Positions 8,324 to 17,043 of a stretch of DNA of 64,000 bases are shown one piece after another. The stretch covers positions 24,347-88,346 of the forward strand of contig NZ_JADYVE010000018.1 of assembly GCF_020193655.1 (NCBI RefSeq), written 5' to 3'. Below the pieces are notes generated by a model. The model worked only from the letters and a program-made list of their open reading frames with translations. It searched no databases and had not been told where the DNA came from. Source of the DNA: Ensifer sp. IC3342. Lineage in GTDB: Bacteria; Pseudomonadota; Alphaproteobacteria; Rhizobiales; Rhizobiaceae. Position 1 is the stretch's first letter. Each line of letters opens with the position of its first letter. The position numbers were made by a program, and so were the translations under genes.

Positions 8324-9202
8324 TTATGTGAGAATAGCGGGCCTCAAAACTCGCTCGCACCACTCTCGAAAGCTGGTGGGGCTGCTGGTCGAGGAAGTGC
8401 GCTTCACCATGTGGTCCATGCCTTCATTCTTGGCGGTCAACATGTTGACCATAGCTTCCGCTATTCCCGCAGACGCGCCGCGGCTGATCATCATCGCTCT
8501 CATGTCCCCCATACTTATTTCCTGAAAGCGGATGGGCTTTTCGAGCACTTCGGACATGATTGTCGCCATATCGTTGCAGGATAGGTCCTCCGGACCAAGG
8601 AGCGGAATTTCTTCCACGCCATTCCAGGATCGATCCAGCAGCAGCCGCGCAGCTACATCGGCCACGTCGCGCGTCGCACAGACCGGTGCTCTGAAATTCC
8701 CCGAAGCCGGCCAGAAGAAAACGCCTTGATGCTTGATCGGCTCAAGCTGGCCAAGCATGTTTTCCATCAAAGAGGGACAAGAGAGCGCCCGGTAGCTTAC
8801 GCCCGTACTCGCAATCATGTCGTCCATCTTGAGGGTCGCGGTCACATGTCCGGCGTCTTGCGGCCAGCCCCGGCCAAGCGCCGAGACGCTGACTACGCGC
8901 TTGCCGTGCAGGCCCTCGAACGCAGCCAAAGCCGGCCGCGCGAAGTCCACATAGGCGGCTTCGGCGCTTGGTGCGCGCAGGTCGGCCGCCACGAGCCAAA
9001 AGATGCTGTCTGCGCCATCGAACGCCTTCATGACGACGTCAGGCTGGATGTGCGATCCCTCGATCACCTCCACGCGTTCGCGGTCTTCCAGGGGGAGCTT
9101 GGAAGGGTCGCGTGCGATCACCCGGATCTGCTCGCCGCAGTCGAGCAGCTTTGCAAGCACCTGGCGACCGATATTGCCCGTCGGGGCCGTGATGACGATC
9201 AT
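8324..9202 (-). CDS. NmrA-like NAD(P)-binding protein
   Basis: 292 residues. The start MIVITAPTGNIGRQVLAKLL contains the GxxGxxG dinucleotide motif of atypical short-chain dehydrogenases, and VVSVSALGRGW and CPSLMENML follow the NmrA-like pattern. The classical YxxxK pair is not evident, so it may act as a redox sensor or quinone/NAD(P)H-binding protein rather than a dehydrogenase. It is transcribed divergently from an AraC-type regulator with a 145-base gap, the common genomic pairing of regulator and target. Confidence 0.78.
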   Translation of the reverse strand: MIVITAPTGNIGRQVLAKLLDCGEQIRVIARDPSKLPLEDRERVEVIEGSHIQPDVVMKAFDGADSIFWLVAADLRAPSAEAAYVDFARPALAAFEGLHGKRVVSVSALGRGWPQDAGHVTATLKMDDMIASTGVSYRALSCPSLMENMLGQLEPIKHQGVFFWPASGNFRAPVCATRDVADVAARLLLDRSWNGVEEIPLLGPEDLSCNDMATIMSEVLEKPIRFQEISMGDMRAMMISRGASAGIAEAMVNMLTAKNEGMDHMVKRTSSTSSPTSFREWCERVLRPAILT

Positions 9203-9347
9203 TTGCTTCTCCTAACCGAAAACTCGGGTCGCAAGCGGCGCATTGGCCGCATGGCGTCCGCTGTGTTTGTTGGAAGAAGCTAGGCGATTTGCTCCGGAAC
9301 GATCCATGCTGTAGCGTTCGTATTTCCATTGCAATCGTTCGAAGTTG

Positions 9348-10304
9348 ATGCTGATGGACCCCCTGTCGGATATTCTCTCTCTGCTGAAGCCCAGAAGTTA
9401 TGTCTCAGCCGGTTTTGACGCCGGCGGAGACTGGTCGCTCCAGTTCGGCACGTATGAGGGTATCAAGTTCAATGCCGTTGTTGCTGGCCAGTGCTGGCTG
9501 TTGGTCGATGGCGTGCTCGATGCCGTTCTGCTGGAAGCCGGGGACTGTTTCCTGCTCCCCAAGGGGCGTCCTTTCCGGCTTGCCAGCGATCTCGCCTTGC
9601 CACCTGTCGACGCTAATACGGTCTTTGCCCCTGCGCGGCGCGGCGGTGTTGCTCAATGCAATGGCGGCGGTGACTTCTTTTTGGTGGGCAGCCGCTTCAT
9701 GCTCGCCGGCGACCATGCGGATATCCTTCTAGGCGTGCTACCGCCGATCGTGCATATCCGCAAGGAAGCTGATCAGGCGGCGCTGCGTTGGTCTCTCGAA
9801 CGCATGAGACAGGAGCTGCGGGAACGGCGACCGGGAGCTTTTCTTGTGGCGGAGCATCTCGCTCACATGATGCTCGTCCAAGCCCTGCGACTGCATCTGG
9901 CCGAACGGGCCAGCGATGGCGTCGGATGGCTGTTCGCCTTGTCCGACAAACAGATAGGCGCCGCAATGGCGGCCATGCACGCGCAGCCTGCACGGACTTG
10001 GACCTTGCAGGAGCTCGCCCATCACGTCGGCATGTCTCGCACGACCTTCGCCGTGCGATTCAAGGCAAAGGTCGGCCTCTCCGCGATCGACTATCTGACG
10101 CGCTGGCGCATGCTCCTGGCGGGGGACAGGCTGGCGAATACACAGCAATCGATTGCTGCGATCGCATCGTCACTCGGCTATGAGTCCGAAAGTGCCTTTG
10201 GCGCAGCGTTCAAAAGGGTCATGGGCTGCTCACCCAGGCAATTTGGTCGGAACGGAAATACTCGGGCAACCATTCGCGGAGCGAAGGATGCAGCCGCGAT
10301 CTGA
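9348..10304 (+). CDS. AraC-family transcriptional regulator with cupin sensor
   Basis: About 318 residues from ATG 9348 (TTG 9345 and ATG 9354 are also possible; none has a strong ribosome site). The N-terminal half has cupin_6 features (FNAVVAGQCWLLVDG; LLEAGDCFLLPKGRPFRL). The C-terminal ~100 residues form the two AraC helix-turn-helix units: WTLQELAHHVGMSRTTFAVR and QSIAAIASSLGYESESAFGA, ending GCSPRQF. It probably regulates the divergent NmrA-like gene. Upstream there are direct CGTTCG repeats (near 9316 and 9337), typical of AraC sites. The truncated transposase gene runs antisense across its last codons. Confidence 0.85.
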   Translation: MLMDPLSDILSLLKPRSYVSAGFDAGGDWSLQFGTYEGIKFNAVVAGQCWLLVDGVLDAVLLEAGDCFLLPKGRPFRLASDLALPPVDANTVFAPARRGGVAQCNGGGDFFLVGSRFMLAGDHADILLGVLPPIVHIRKEADQAALRWSLERMRQELRERRPGAFLVAEHLAHMMLVQALRLHLAERASDGVGWLFALSDKQIGAAMAAMHAQPARTWTLQELAHHVGMSRTTFAVRFKAKVGLSAIDYLTRWRMLLAGDRLANTQQSIAAIASSLGYESESAFGAAFKRVMGCSPRQFGRNGNTRATIRGAKDAAAI

Positions 10305-10344
10305 TCGAAGAGGGGTGGTTTGGTGCGGAAATTGGCTTATCCAA

Positions 10345-11327
10345 GGTAATCCCTCGCCATCCCAATTGAAGTCGGCACGCGAGAAAGTCCCGTCTGTCCG
10401 GTTGGACTTATCGAACACAGGAATGTGCGGAGCAATCTCCTTTTCCTTGACAAGCCAGACCAGATTGTCAGCGGAGCCGTAGGCACTGTCGGCGACCAGA
10501 TAGTCCGGCTTCAGACCAAAGCGCTTCTCTGTTCTGTCGATCATGGTGCGCAAAGCGCCAACTTCAGCCTGTCGAATGGCACGGGTGGCCTCGACATCGA
10601 GAATGACGCCATGGTCGGTGTCGATCAGATAGTTGGTGGCGTAGGCGAAGAAGGCATGGCCTTTATGGGCACCCGTCCACTGGGCTGCCGGGTCTGACGG
10701 GGAAACAAACTTCGGAGTTACCGGCGAAGCCGCACCAAAAGCAGCGTCATCAAGCACCGCCAGATATTCCTGAACGGAGCGGCCTGCATTCTCCTTCGCT
10801 TCTTGCGCGCTCCATTCTGCGCCCGATATCGAGCGCTGCTTGTTGGCATCCGCGGCAATCAAGCTGGCATCGACGGCAAAGCCTTCAGCACCGACAAGAC
10901 CCTGTACCAGGCAGCGCTCAACCACCGTCTCGAACAGATGCCGAAGGATATCGCTTTGCCGGAAACGTCCATGGCGGTTCTTCGAAAAGCTGGAATGATC
11001 CGGCACCTTGCCGTCCAGTCCAAGCCGGCAAAACAAACGATAGGCGAGATTGAGATGAACCTCCTCGCACAGCCGGCGCTCCGAGCGGATGCCCATGCTG
11101 TAGCCAATGATCAGCATGCGCATCATCAGTTCCGGATCGATCGACGGACGGCCCGTGCTGCTGTAGTAGGGCTTCAACTGCGCGCGGACGCCATCGAGGT
11201 GCAGGTGGTTGTCGATCCGGCGTAGGAGATGGTCGGCTGGCACGTGCTCATCGAGACTGAAATCGTAAAAGAGCTGCGCCGGAGCCGCCTGAAATCCCAT
11301 CATTCGCCTGATCCCCTGCCAAATCAC
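10345..11327 (-). mobile_element. Truncated IS1182-like transposase
   Basis: The minus-strand frame starts at 11327 (MIWQGIRRMMGFQAAPAQLF) and shows the IS1182/DUF772 N-terminal domain (TGRPSIDPELMMRMLIIGY, then RSERRLCEEV and KVPDHSSFSKNRHGRF). The DDE-type core follows with DASLIAADANK and YLVADSAYGSADN. Homology stops after FNWDG near 10360; the frame then runs to 10230 as unrelated residues antisense to the AraC gene, and the family's cysteine-rich C-terminal part is missing. The element is therefore 3'-truncated and probably inactive. GAGTTTTTCAACAG near 11368 resembles a terminal sequence of such elements, which would place the intact end close to 11380 (inference). Confidence 0.8.
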
Positions 11328-11437
11328 TCAGAGGATTGAATCACGCGTCCCAAGTGCCTGCAATGACGAGTTTTTCAACAGTATCCGCCATAAGCGGTCG
11401 TTCTCAACGGCGGGGCCGACAGCGTGCCCAGACGGTC

Positions 11438-11821
11438 TATGCGGGCGGTAATTCGAGGCCGTTCGGTAGTGAAATCCAGATGACAGTCTGCGCCTCTGGG
11501 GAATGGCGTGACAGATGGCCCTTGCCGTGAGTGTCCTCCACTAACACGAAGCTACCCGCCTGAACGCGCCTCTCCGTCGCTTGTCTCGTATTCTACCGAA
11601 CCATCCAGTCTGACCGTAAGTACCGGCTCCGGGACCTTATGCCAAGCAACCTCGCGCATGCCAGCTGGGATGTGGGTGATGCGGACGCGCGACGCCGGAT
11701 AGCTGCCCGTAACGTCGAACGGCACGGCATCGGGGTGCACCGACCTCCTCGTTGTCGGCAATTCGATTTCGTCGAAATGTGACTCGCCATCCGGGGTGGC
11801 ATAGATGCGAAGGCACTTCAC
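11438..11821 (-). pseudogene. Frameshifted cupin-like protein gene
   Basis: It starts with GTG at 11821, 8 bases after AGGAG. The first frame reads about 85 residues (KCLRIYATPDGESHFDEIEL through LTVRLDGSVEYETSDGEA) and then hits TAG at 11552-11554. In the next frame the protein continues as AGSFVLVEDTHGKGHLSRHS and ends after WISLPNGLELPPA at 11438. The two halves join into a plausible small cupin (hormone- or sugar-sensing type, cytoplasmic). The break lies in a GC-rich run near 11555-11570. It is either a real frameshift or a sequence error. It stands alone between the IS fragment and the arabinoside locus. Confidence 0.7.
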
Positions 11822-12177
11822 GCGGCTAACTCCTTTTAGTCCGCCATATTGAAACGAAGCATGCCTACCATGAGGAAGCCAGGTAACACCACGGGTCTGG
11901 TGTCAGAGACCCGCTTGGGTCCCAAAGCTGCCGTCGCATCACTGATCCAGACAACTCAGCGATAGCCGCCGCCCGGATACTAACCTCCCATCAGGTCGAC
12001 TGATGGCGCTGGCAGGCGCCGTGTCCGTTGATGGTGTCTTGGCTCGGCAATTTCACGAGAATTCTCTTTGTAGCGAGCCAATTGCTGGTTCGATGACGCC
12101 ACCGCGATCAGAACGGCCGTGCTGTAGGCTCCTTATATAGGCAGTGTCACACTTCCGCACTCAATGCAGCAGTTGCT
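11822..12177. other. Intergenic region upstream of the arabinoside regulator
   Basis: No gene recognised. A possible hairpin lies at 11893-11912 (GGGTCT, 8-base loop, AGACCC). The first arabinoside-locus palindrome follows directly at 12178. Confidence 0.45.
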
Positions 12178-12202
12178 TTCATATCGTAGAACCTGATATG
12201 AA
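12178..12202 (+). promoter_or_regulatory. Palindromic operator upstream of the ArsR-type regulator
   Basis: TTCATAT at 12178-12184 and its exact complement ATATGAA at 12196-12202, with an 11-base spacer, 24 bases before the regulator start. The same 7-base arms occur in front of the arabinofuranosidase gene (13189-13215), which suggests autoregulation plus control of the operon by the same protein. Confidence 0.6.
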
Positions 12203-12226
12203 GCGTAGGAAAAGCGTGGGGATGAT

Positions 12227-13150
12227 ATGACTGGTAAAGTACTCGTGATTGATCCGATCGAACGGCAAGACCTCATCAAAGGTCTCGCAAGCGACGTTCG
12301 CGTGATGATGTTGAAGTTGCTTCGATCGAGCGGTCCGAAAAACGTGAACGAGATCGCGGAGGAATTAAGTCTTCCCCAGTCAACGGCGTCGATCAACCTG
12401 AAGGTGCTCGAGGATTGCGGACTAATCTATACTGAGGGACAGCGGGCCAAAAAGGGCAGCCAGAAAGTCTGTTATTCGGCTTTCCGGGAGATTCTCATTT
12501 CGTTTTCAGAGCCAGTGGTTGATCGATTGGCGGACGCGATAGAAGTTTCCATGCCGCTTGGTCTATATACCCAGTTTGAAGTCACGGGCCCGTGTGGGAT
12601 GTGCTCCAAGGATGGTGTCATCGGCCTTCTCGACGTACCAGACACCTTCCTCGATCCGGACCGTATGAAAGCGGGGCTTCTGTGGTTTAACACGGGGTTC
12701 GTAGAATATCAGTTCCCCAACAACACCCTGCTCAAGAAGGCGAAACCTAAGGCGATCGAATTCTCGATGGAACTGAGTTCTGAAGTGCCGGGGACGTCGG
12801 CAAACTGGCCATCCGACATATTTCTGCAGGTCAACGGAATCGAAATCGGCACTTGGACGTCGCCTGGCGATTATGGGGACAAAAGGGGTACTTTCACGCC
12901 GGACTGGTGGAAGCTCGCGGGTTCACAGTATGGCAAGCTCAAGAACTGGCGCATCAACGAGCAGGGAAGTTTCGTCGATGGAGTGAAGATATCAAACATC
13001 AACCTCGATGACCTCGGTCTGGACAAGCATCGTTCAATCCGGTTGCGGGTTGGCGTCAAGGACGGGGCCGAGCATCCCGGCGGAATCAACATTTTCGGCA
13101 GCGGCTTCGGCAATTACGACCAGGATATCGTGCTCCGAATTCAAGTTTGA
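12227..13150 (+). CDS. ArsR-type winged-helix regulator with large C-terminal sensor domain
   Basis: 307 residues. Residues ~10-90 form a winged helix of the ArsR type (LASDVRVMMLKLLRSSG; VNEIAEELSLPQSTASINLK; then the LEDCGLIYTEGQRA wing). Residues ~110-307 are not a metal-binding tail but a long domain with many aromatic residues and Asn/Gly turns (GPCGMCSKDG, FNTGFVEYQFPNN, IEIGTWTSPGDYGDKRGTFT), ending NIFGSGFGNYDQDIVLRIQV. It looks like a beta-rich ligand-binding fold, plausibly for arabinose or an arabino-oligosaccharide. It precedes the GH51/ABC operon, and TTCATAT palindromes sit before both. It likely acts as the locus repressor or activator. Confidence 0.75.
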   Translation: MTGKVLVIDPIERQDLIKGLASDVRVMMLKLLRSSGPKNVNEIAEELSLPQSTASINLKVLEDCGLIYTEGQRAKKGSQKVCYSAFREILISFSEPVVDRLADAIEVSMPLGLYTQFEVTGPCGMCSKDGVIGLLDVPDTFLDPDRMKAGLLWFNTGFVEYQFPNNTLLKKAKPKAIEFSMELSSEVPGTSANWPSDIFLQVNGIEIGTWTSPGDYGDKRGTFTPDWWKLAGSQYGKLKNWRINEQGSFVDGVKISNINLDDLGLDKHRSIRLRVGVKDGAEHPGGINIFGSGFGNYDQDIVLRIQV

Positions 13151-13188
13151 AAAGTCATACTTTCGCTTGACGTGACCCTTAATTCGGC

Positions 13189-13215
13189 TTCATATACCAA
13201 CAAATTGGATATGAA
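13189..13215 (+). promoter_or_regulatory. Palindromic operator upstream of the arabinofuranosidase
   Basis: TTCATAT at 13189-13195 and ATATGAA at 13209-13215, spacer 13 bases (against 11 at the regulator). A further TTGGATAT half site occurs at 13224-13231, repeating the TTGGATAT at 13205-13212. It lies 41 bases before the TTG start of the hydrolase. It is the probable binding site of the upstream ArsR-type regulator. Confidence 0.6.
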
Positions 13216-13255
13216 CCGAAAACTTGGATATTGAATTCGAGGGGGGGAGAGAGTT

Positions 13256-14764
13256 TTGGAAGCTCGGGTCACCGCGCATTCGCGCTATACAATCGCGGAC
13301 ATAGATAAGCGGCTATACGGATCGTTCCTGGAGCACTTGGGTAGGGCTGTCTATACAGGCATTTACGAACCAGGCCATCCGACGGCGCTCCCCAACGGGA
13401 TGCGCAAGGACGTAATCGATCTCGTGCGGGAACTCGATACGCCGATTTGCCGCTATCCAGGTGGCAATTTCGTGTCGGCCTACAATTGGGAAGACGGCAT
13501 TGGGCCGAAAGAGGGCCGTCCGACGCGCCTTGATCTCGCATGGCGCACCTCGGAATCTAACCAGGTCGGTATCCACGAGTTCGCCGAATGGGCTGAGGCT
13601 GCTGGCACCGAAATGATGCTGGCGGTCAATCTGGGCTCGCGCGGTCTGGACGCCGCACGGAACTTCGTCGAGTACGTGAACCATCCGGGCGGCAGTCAGT
13701 GGTCGGACCTGCGCCGCCAGAACGGGCGCGCGGAGCCTTGGAATGTCAAGCTGTGGTGCCTTGGCAACGAAATGGACGGGCCGTGGCAGGTGGGTCATAA
13801 AAGCGCCGCCGAGTATGGCCACCTCGCAAACGAGACCGCGAAGGCCATCCGAGCCTTCGACGACAAGCTTGAACTTGTCCTTTGCGGATCATCCCACTCC
13901 GATATGGCGACCTATCCTCGGTGGGAGGCAACGGTCCTCGACGCGACATACGACCAGGTCGACTACATCTCCCTCCACATGTATTTCGAGAACTACGAGA
14001 AGAGAACTTCAGAATTTCTCGCTCTTCCGGAAAAGCTCGATCGCTACATCGGCACCGTCAGTGGTGTTATCGATTTTGTGAAGGGCAGCAAACGATCCAA
14101 GCGAGACGTCAAGATTTCCTTCGACGAATGGAATGTCTGGTATCACGAGCGCAAGAACGACGCGAAGCGGATGCGAGAATGGAATTGGCCTCATGCGCCG
14201 GTTCTCCTCGAAGACATATACAACTTCGAGGATGTGCTCCAGGTCGGGTGCATCATCAACACCTTCATCCGCCGCTCGGACGTCGTGCGAGTCGCCTGCA
14301 TAGCGCAGTTGGTCAACGTGATCGCGCCGATCATGACCGAGCCAGGGGGTAGTTCCTGGCGTCAGACGATCTATCATCCCTTCCATCTGGCATCTCGCTA
14401 CGGTCGAGGCACCGCGCTACAACTCGACGTCGACTGTGCGACTTATGTCTCCAACGTTTCCGAAGCTGTGTCCTATCTCGATATCGCCGGCGTTCATGAC
14501 GGCGACGCGGGCACTCTCACCTTCTTTGCGGTCAATCGCCACTCGTCCGAATCGGCAAGCATCAAGCTCGCCGTGGAGCGCTTCGGAACCATCAGGGGCG
14601 TCGAGCACACCCTGATCAAGCACGACGATCTCGAGGCCCGGAATACCAAAGACAATCCGGACAATGTCTCGCCGCGCAAGACGTCCGATGCGGTCATGGA
14701 CGGCAACAGTGTGAGTGTTTCCGTTCCGCCATACTCATATTCGATGATCAGAATTCAACTTTAA
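13256..14764 (+). CDS. abfA: Alpha-N-arabinofuranosidase, GH51
   Basis: 502 residues, the usual GH51 length. It starts with TTG at 13256 behind a GGGGGGGAGAGAG ribosome site. It removes terminal arabinofuranosyl units from arabinosides in the cytoplasm; no signal peptide is visible. Family marks are IDKRLYGSFLEHLGRAVY, RYPGGNFVSAYNWEDGIGP, the acid/base Glu in WCLGNEMDG (residue ~172) and the nucleophile Glu in SFDEWNVWY (residue ~291). It heads an operon with a complete sugar ABC importer, so imported arabino-oligosaccharides are probably cleaved inside the cell. Control is likely by the ArsR-type protein through the palindrome at 13189. Confidence 0.93.
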   Translation: MEARVTAHSRYTIADIDKRLYGSFLEHLGRAVYTGIYEPGHPTALPNGMRKDVIDLVRELDTPICRYPGGNFVSAYNWEDGIGPKEGRPTRLDLAWRTSESNQVGIHEFAEWAEAAGTEMMLAVNLGSRGLDAARNFVEYVNHPGGSQWSDLRRQNGRAEPWNVKLWCLGNEMDGPWQVGHKSAAEYGHLANETAKAIRAFDDKLELVLCGSSHSDMATYPRWEATVLDATYDQVDYISLHMYFENYEKRTSEFLALPEKLDRYIGTVSGVIDFVKGSKRSKRDVKISFDEWNVWYHERKNDAKRMREWNWPHAPVLLEDIYNFEDVLQVGCIINTFIRRSDVVRVACIAQLVNVIAPIMTEPGGSSWRQTIYHPFHLASRYGRGTALQLDVDCATYVSNVSEAVSYLDIAGVHDGDAGTLTFFAVNRHSSESASIKLAVERFGTIRGVEHTLIKHDDLEARNTKDNPDNVSPRKTSDAVMDGNSVSVSVPPYSYSMIRIQL

Positions 14765-14811
14765 GATCAATCGGTAGCGACGACACGCTGCTTGTCTGGG
14801 AGGAAAGTGAC

Positions 14812-16086
14812 ATGCCGAATTGGTTTAAACTTACGAAGGCAGTGCTTCTGGCGGGAGGTCTCATGACCTCCGTCGCCCACGCCGAGGAGACCGTCACATG
14901 GTGGGACTTCTTCGGCGGCGGTGACGGCGTTCGCATGAAACAAATGGTCGCCGACTTCAACGAGGCCCACAAGGGCAAAATTAAGATCGATGCGACCACG
15001 CTGGAATGGGGAACGCCATTTTACTCCAAGGTCCAAACCTCCGCGGCGGTTGGCGAAGCCCCTGATATCATGACGTATCACGCCAGCCGCATCCCGCTGG
15101 CGGTGAAGCAGGGCATTCTGCAGGAAATCACCGCCGACGACTGGAAAACGATGGGCCTCGGACAATCTGACTACGCCCCCGCGACTTGGGAGGCTGTGAG
15201 CATCGACGGCAAACAGTATGCGGTGCCGCTCGATACGCACCCAATCGTCCTCTATTATAACAAGGACCTGCTCAAGAAAGCCGGAGTTCTCGGCGACGAC
15301 GGCAAGCCGAAGGGTATGGACTCGCGTGAGAACTTCACCGCGACGCTGAAGGCCTTGAAGGCCGCTGGGGTCAAGTTCCCGCTTGGCTCGGTGACCGCGG
15401 ACGGCAACTTCATGTTCCGCACCGTCTATTCCTTCATGGGCCAGCAGGATGGTGAGCTCATGACGGACGGTGAGTTTCTTGCTGGTGACAGCGCAAAGAA
15501 GCTCGAAAACTCTCTTGCCGTTCTGTCCGAATGGACGAAGGAAGGGCTTCAATCCACCTATACGGACTACCCTGCGACCGTGGCGCTCTTCACATCGGGT
15601 GAAGCTGCGATGATGATCAACGGGGTTTGGGAAGTCCCGACGATGACGGACCTCAAGAAGAACGGCAAGCTCTTCGAATGGGGAGCCGTCGAACTGCCTG
15701 TAATCTTCAAGCATCCCTCCACCTACGCCGACAGTCACACCTTCGCGCTCCCTGCGAACAAGGGCAAGGACATGAGTCCCGAGAAGCGCGCCGCGGTTCT
15801 CGAGGTCATGAGCTGGATGTCGAAGAATTCCTTGTTCTGGGCGACGGCAGGGCATATCCCCGCATATGGTCCCGTCACGAACTCGGCCGAGTATAAGGCG
15901 ATGGAGCCGAACCACACATACTCTTCGCTCACCGCGAACATGATCTTCGATCCCAAGACTCCGCTGGCGGGCATCGCTGGGCCAATTTTTGACGTGATGT
16001 CGAATTTTTTCGTGCCGACGCTCAATGGTGAAATGGAGCCCGCGAAAGCGGTCGAGGAGATCAAGACCGGTTTGGCCGACCTTTGA
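14812..16086 (+). CDS. Periplasmic sugar-binding protein (family 1)
   Basis: 424 residues with a Sec signal peptide ending near residue 24 (SVAHA-EET). Features of family 1 extracellular binding proteins are WWDFFGGGDGVRMKQMVADF, APDIMTYHASR, and YAVPLDTHPIVLYYNKDLL, with ALFTSGEAAMMINGVWEVP in the second lobe. AGGAAAG precedes the ATG. It is probably the arabinoside or arabino-oligosaccharide receptor for the two permeases that follow. Ligand specificity is inferred from the GH51 neighbour only. Confidence 0.88.
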   Translation: MPNWFKLTKAVLLAGGLMTSVAHAEETVTWWDFFGGGDGVRMKQMVADFNEAHKGKIKIDATTLEWGTPFYSKVQTSAAVGEAPDIMTYHASRIPLAVKQGILQEITADDWKTMGLGQSDYAPATWEAVSIDGKQYAVPLDTHPIVLYYNKDLLKKAGVLGDDGKPKGMDSRENFTATLKALKAAGVKFPLGSVTADGNFMFRTVYSFMGQQDGELMTDGEFLAGDSAKKLENSLAVLSEWTKEGLQSTYTDYPATVALFTSGEAAMMINGVWEVPTMTDLKKNGKLFEWGAVELPVIFKHPSTYADSHTFALPANKGKDMSPEKRAAVLEVMSWMSKNSLFWATAGHIPAYGPVTNSAEYKAMEPNHTYSSLTANMIFDPKTPLAGIAGPIFDVMSNFFVPTLNGEMEPAKAVEEIKTGLADL

Positions 16087-16155
16087 CGACCCGAGGCCCA
16101 GGCAGTCAATCCTTCGCCTGGGCCATCCTCGTCTGAAAGGAAGTGGAGCGGGAGG

Positions 16156-17043
16156 ATGATGCTCAGAAACCGGCGCAACGAAGCGCTCTTCGCCTTGGCG
16201 CTCGTCGCGCCGTTCGTCGCCATTTACGGACTTGTGTTCGTCTATCCGACGATCAGGCTTTTCATGATAAGCCTCACAGATGCGCCCCTGATTGGCGATG
16301 GAAACTTCGTCGGGTTCGACAACTACGCACGCCTTCCTTCTGACCGACGGTTCGGCACCGCGGTGTGGAACACGGCCTACTTCGTACTCATCACCGTCGT
16401 CCCTGGAACGCTTGTGGCATTCGCAATAGCACTCGGCGTCAATCGTCTTGCCGGACGACTTCAGGCAGCCATACTCGCTCTGTTCTTCTTGCCATATATT
16501 CTTCCGGTCTCGGTCGTATATCTCCTCTGGGATTGGACACTGAACTTCCAGTTCGGCATCGCGATGTACCTTTTCGACATGCTCGGCATCGCGCGCATCC
16601 CCGTTTTCAAGTCGACCGCCTGGTTCATGCCCGCCGTCGGCATAATCACAATCTGGTGGACCGCTGGATTTTCCATATTGTTGTTCCTCGCCGGATTGCG
16701 AACCATCCCGACGGAAATCTACGAGGCTGCGGCCTTAGACAACGCCGGCAGATGGTCGACCTTCCGCCGGATCACTTGGCCTTTGATGTGGCCAATCACG
16801 GCGCTCGTATTGACCATCCAGTTGATTTCGCAGCTCAAGATTTTTGACCAAGTCTACCTCTTCTCAGTCGGCGGACGACCGAACGACAATGTGGTCCTGG
16901 TCTATTATGTCTTTCAGCGAGCGTTCCAATCGGATCAGGGAGGCAGGGCGGCAGCCGTCGCGGTGGTCCTATTTGTGATCGTCATTGTCGTGTCGGTTTT
17001 GAATTTTCAGCTGACACGCCTTTCGGGAGGGCGGGACCGATGA
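16156..17043 (+). CDS. Sugar ABC permease, MalF type
   Basis: 295 residues with six predicted membrane segments (first around FALALVAPFVAIYGLVFVYP). The EAA loop is visible as IPTEIYEAAALDNAGRWSTF. It ends GGRDR at 17043, four bases into the second permease gene (ATGA overlap). It belongs to the carbohydrate CUT1 importer of this operon. Confidence 0.88.
   Translation: MMLRNRRNEALFALALVAPFVAIYGLVFVYPTIRLFMISLTDAPLIGDGNFVGFDNYARLPSDRRFGTAVWNTAYFVLITVVPGTLVAFAIALGVNRLAGRLQAAILALFFLPYILPVSVVYLLWDWTLNFQFGIAMYLFDMLGIARIPVFKSTAWFMPAVGIITIWWTAGFSILLFLAGLRTIPTEIYEAAALDNAGRWSTFRRITWPLMWPITALVLTIQLISQLKIFDQVYLFSVGGRPNDNVVLVYYVFQRAFQSDQGGRAAAVAVVLFVIVIVVSVLNFQLTRLSGGRDR

Noticed and set aside
14767..15915. 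382-codon minus-strand frame
   Set aside because: Antisense to the sugar-binding protein gene, which has a full signal peptide and family motifs.
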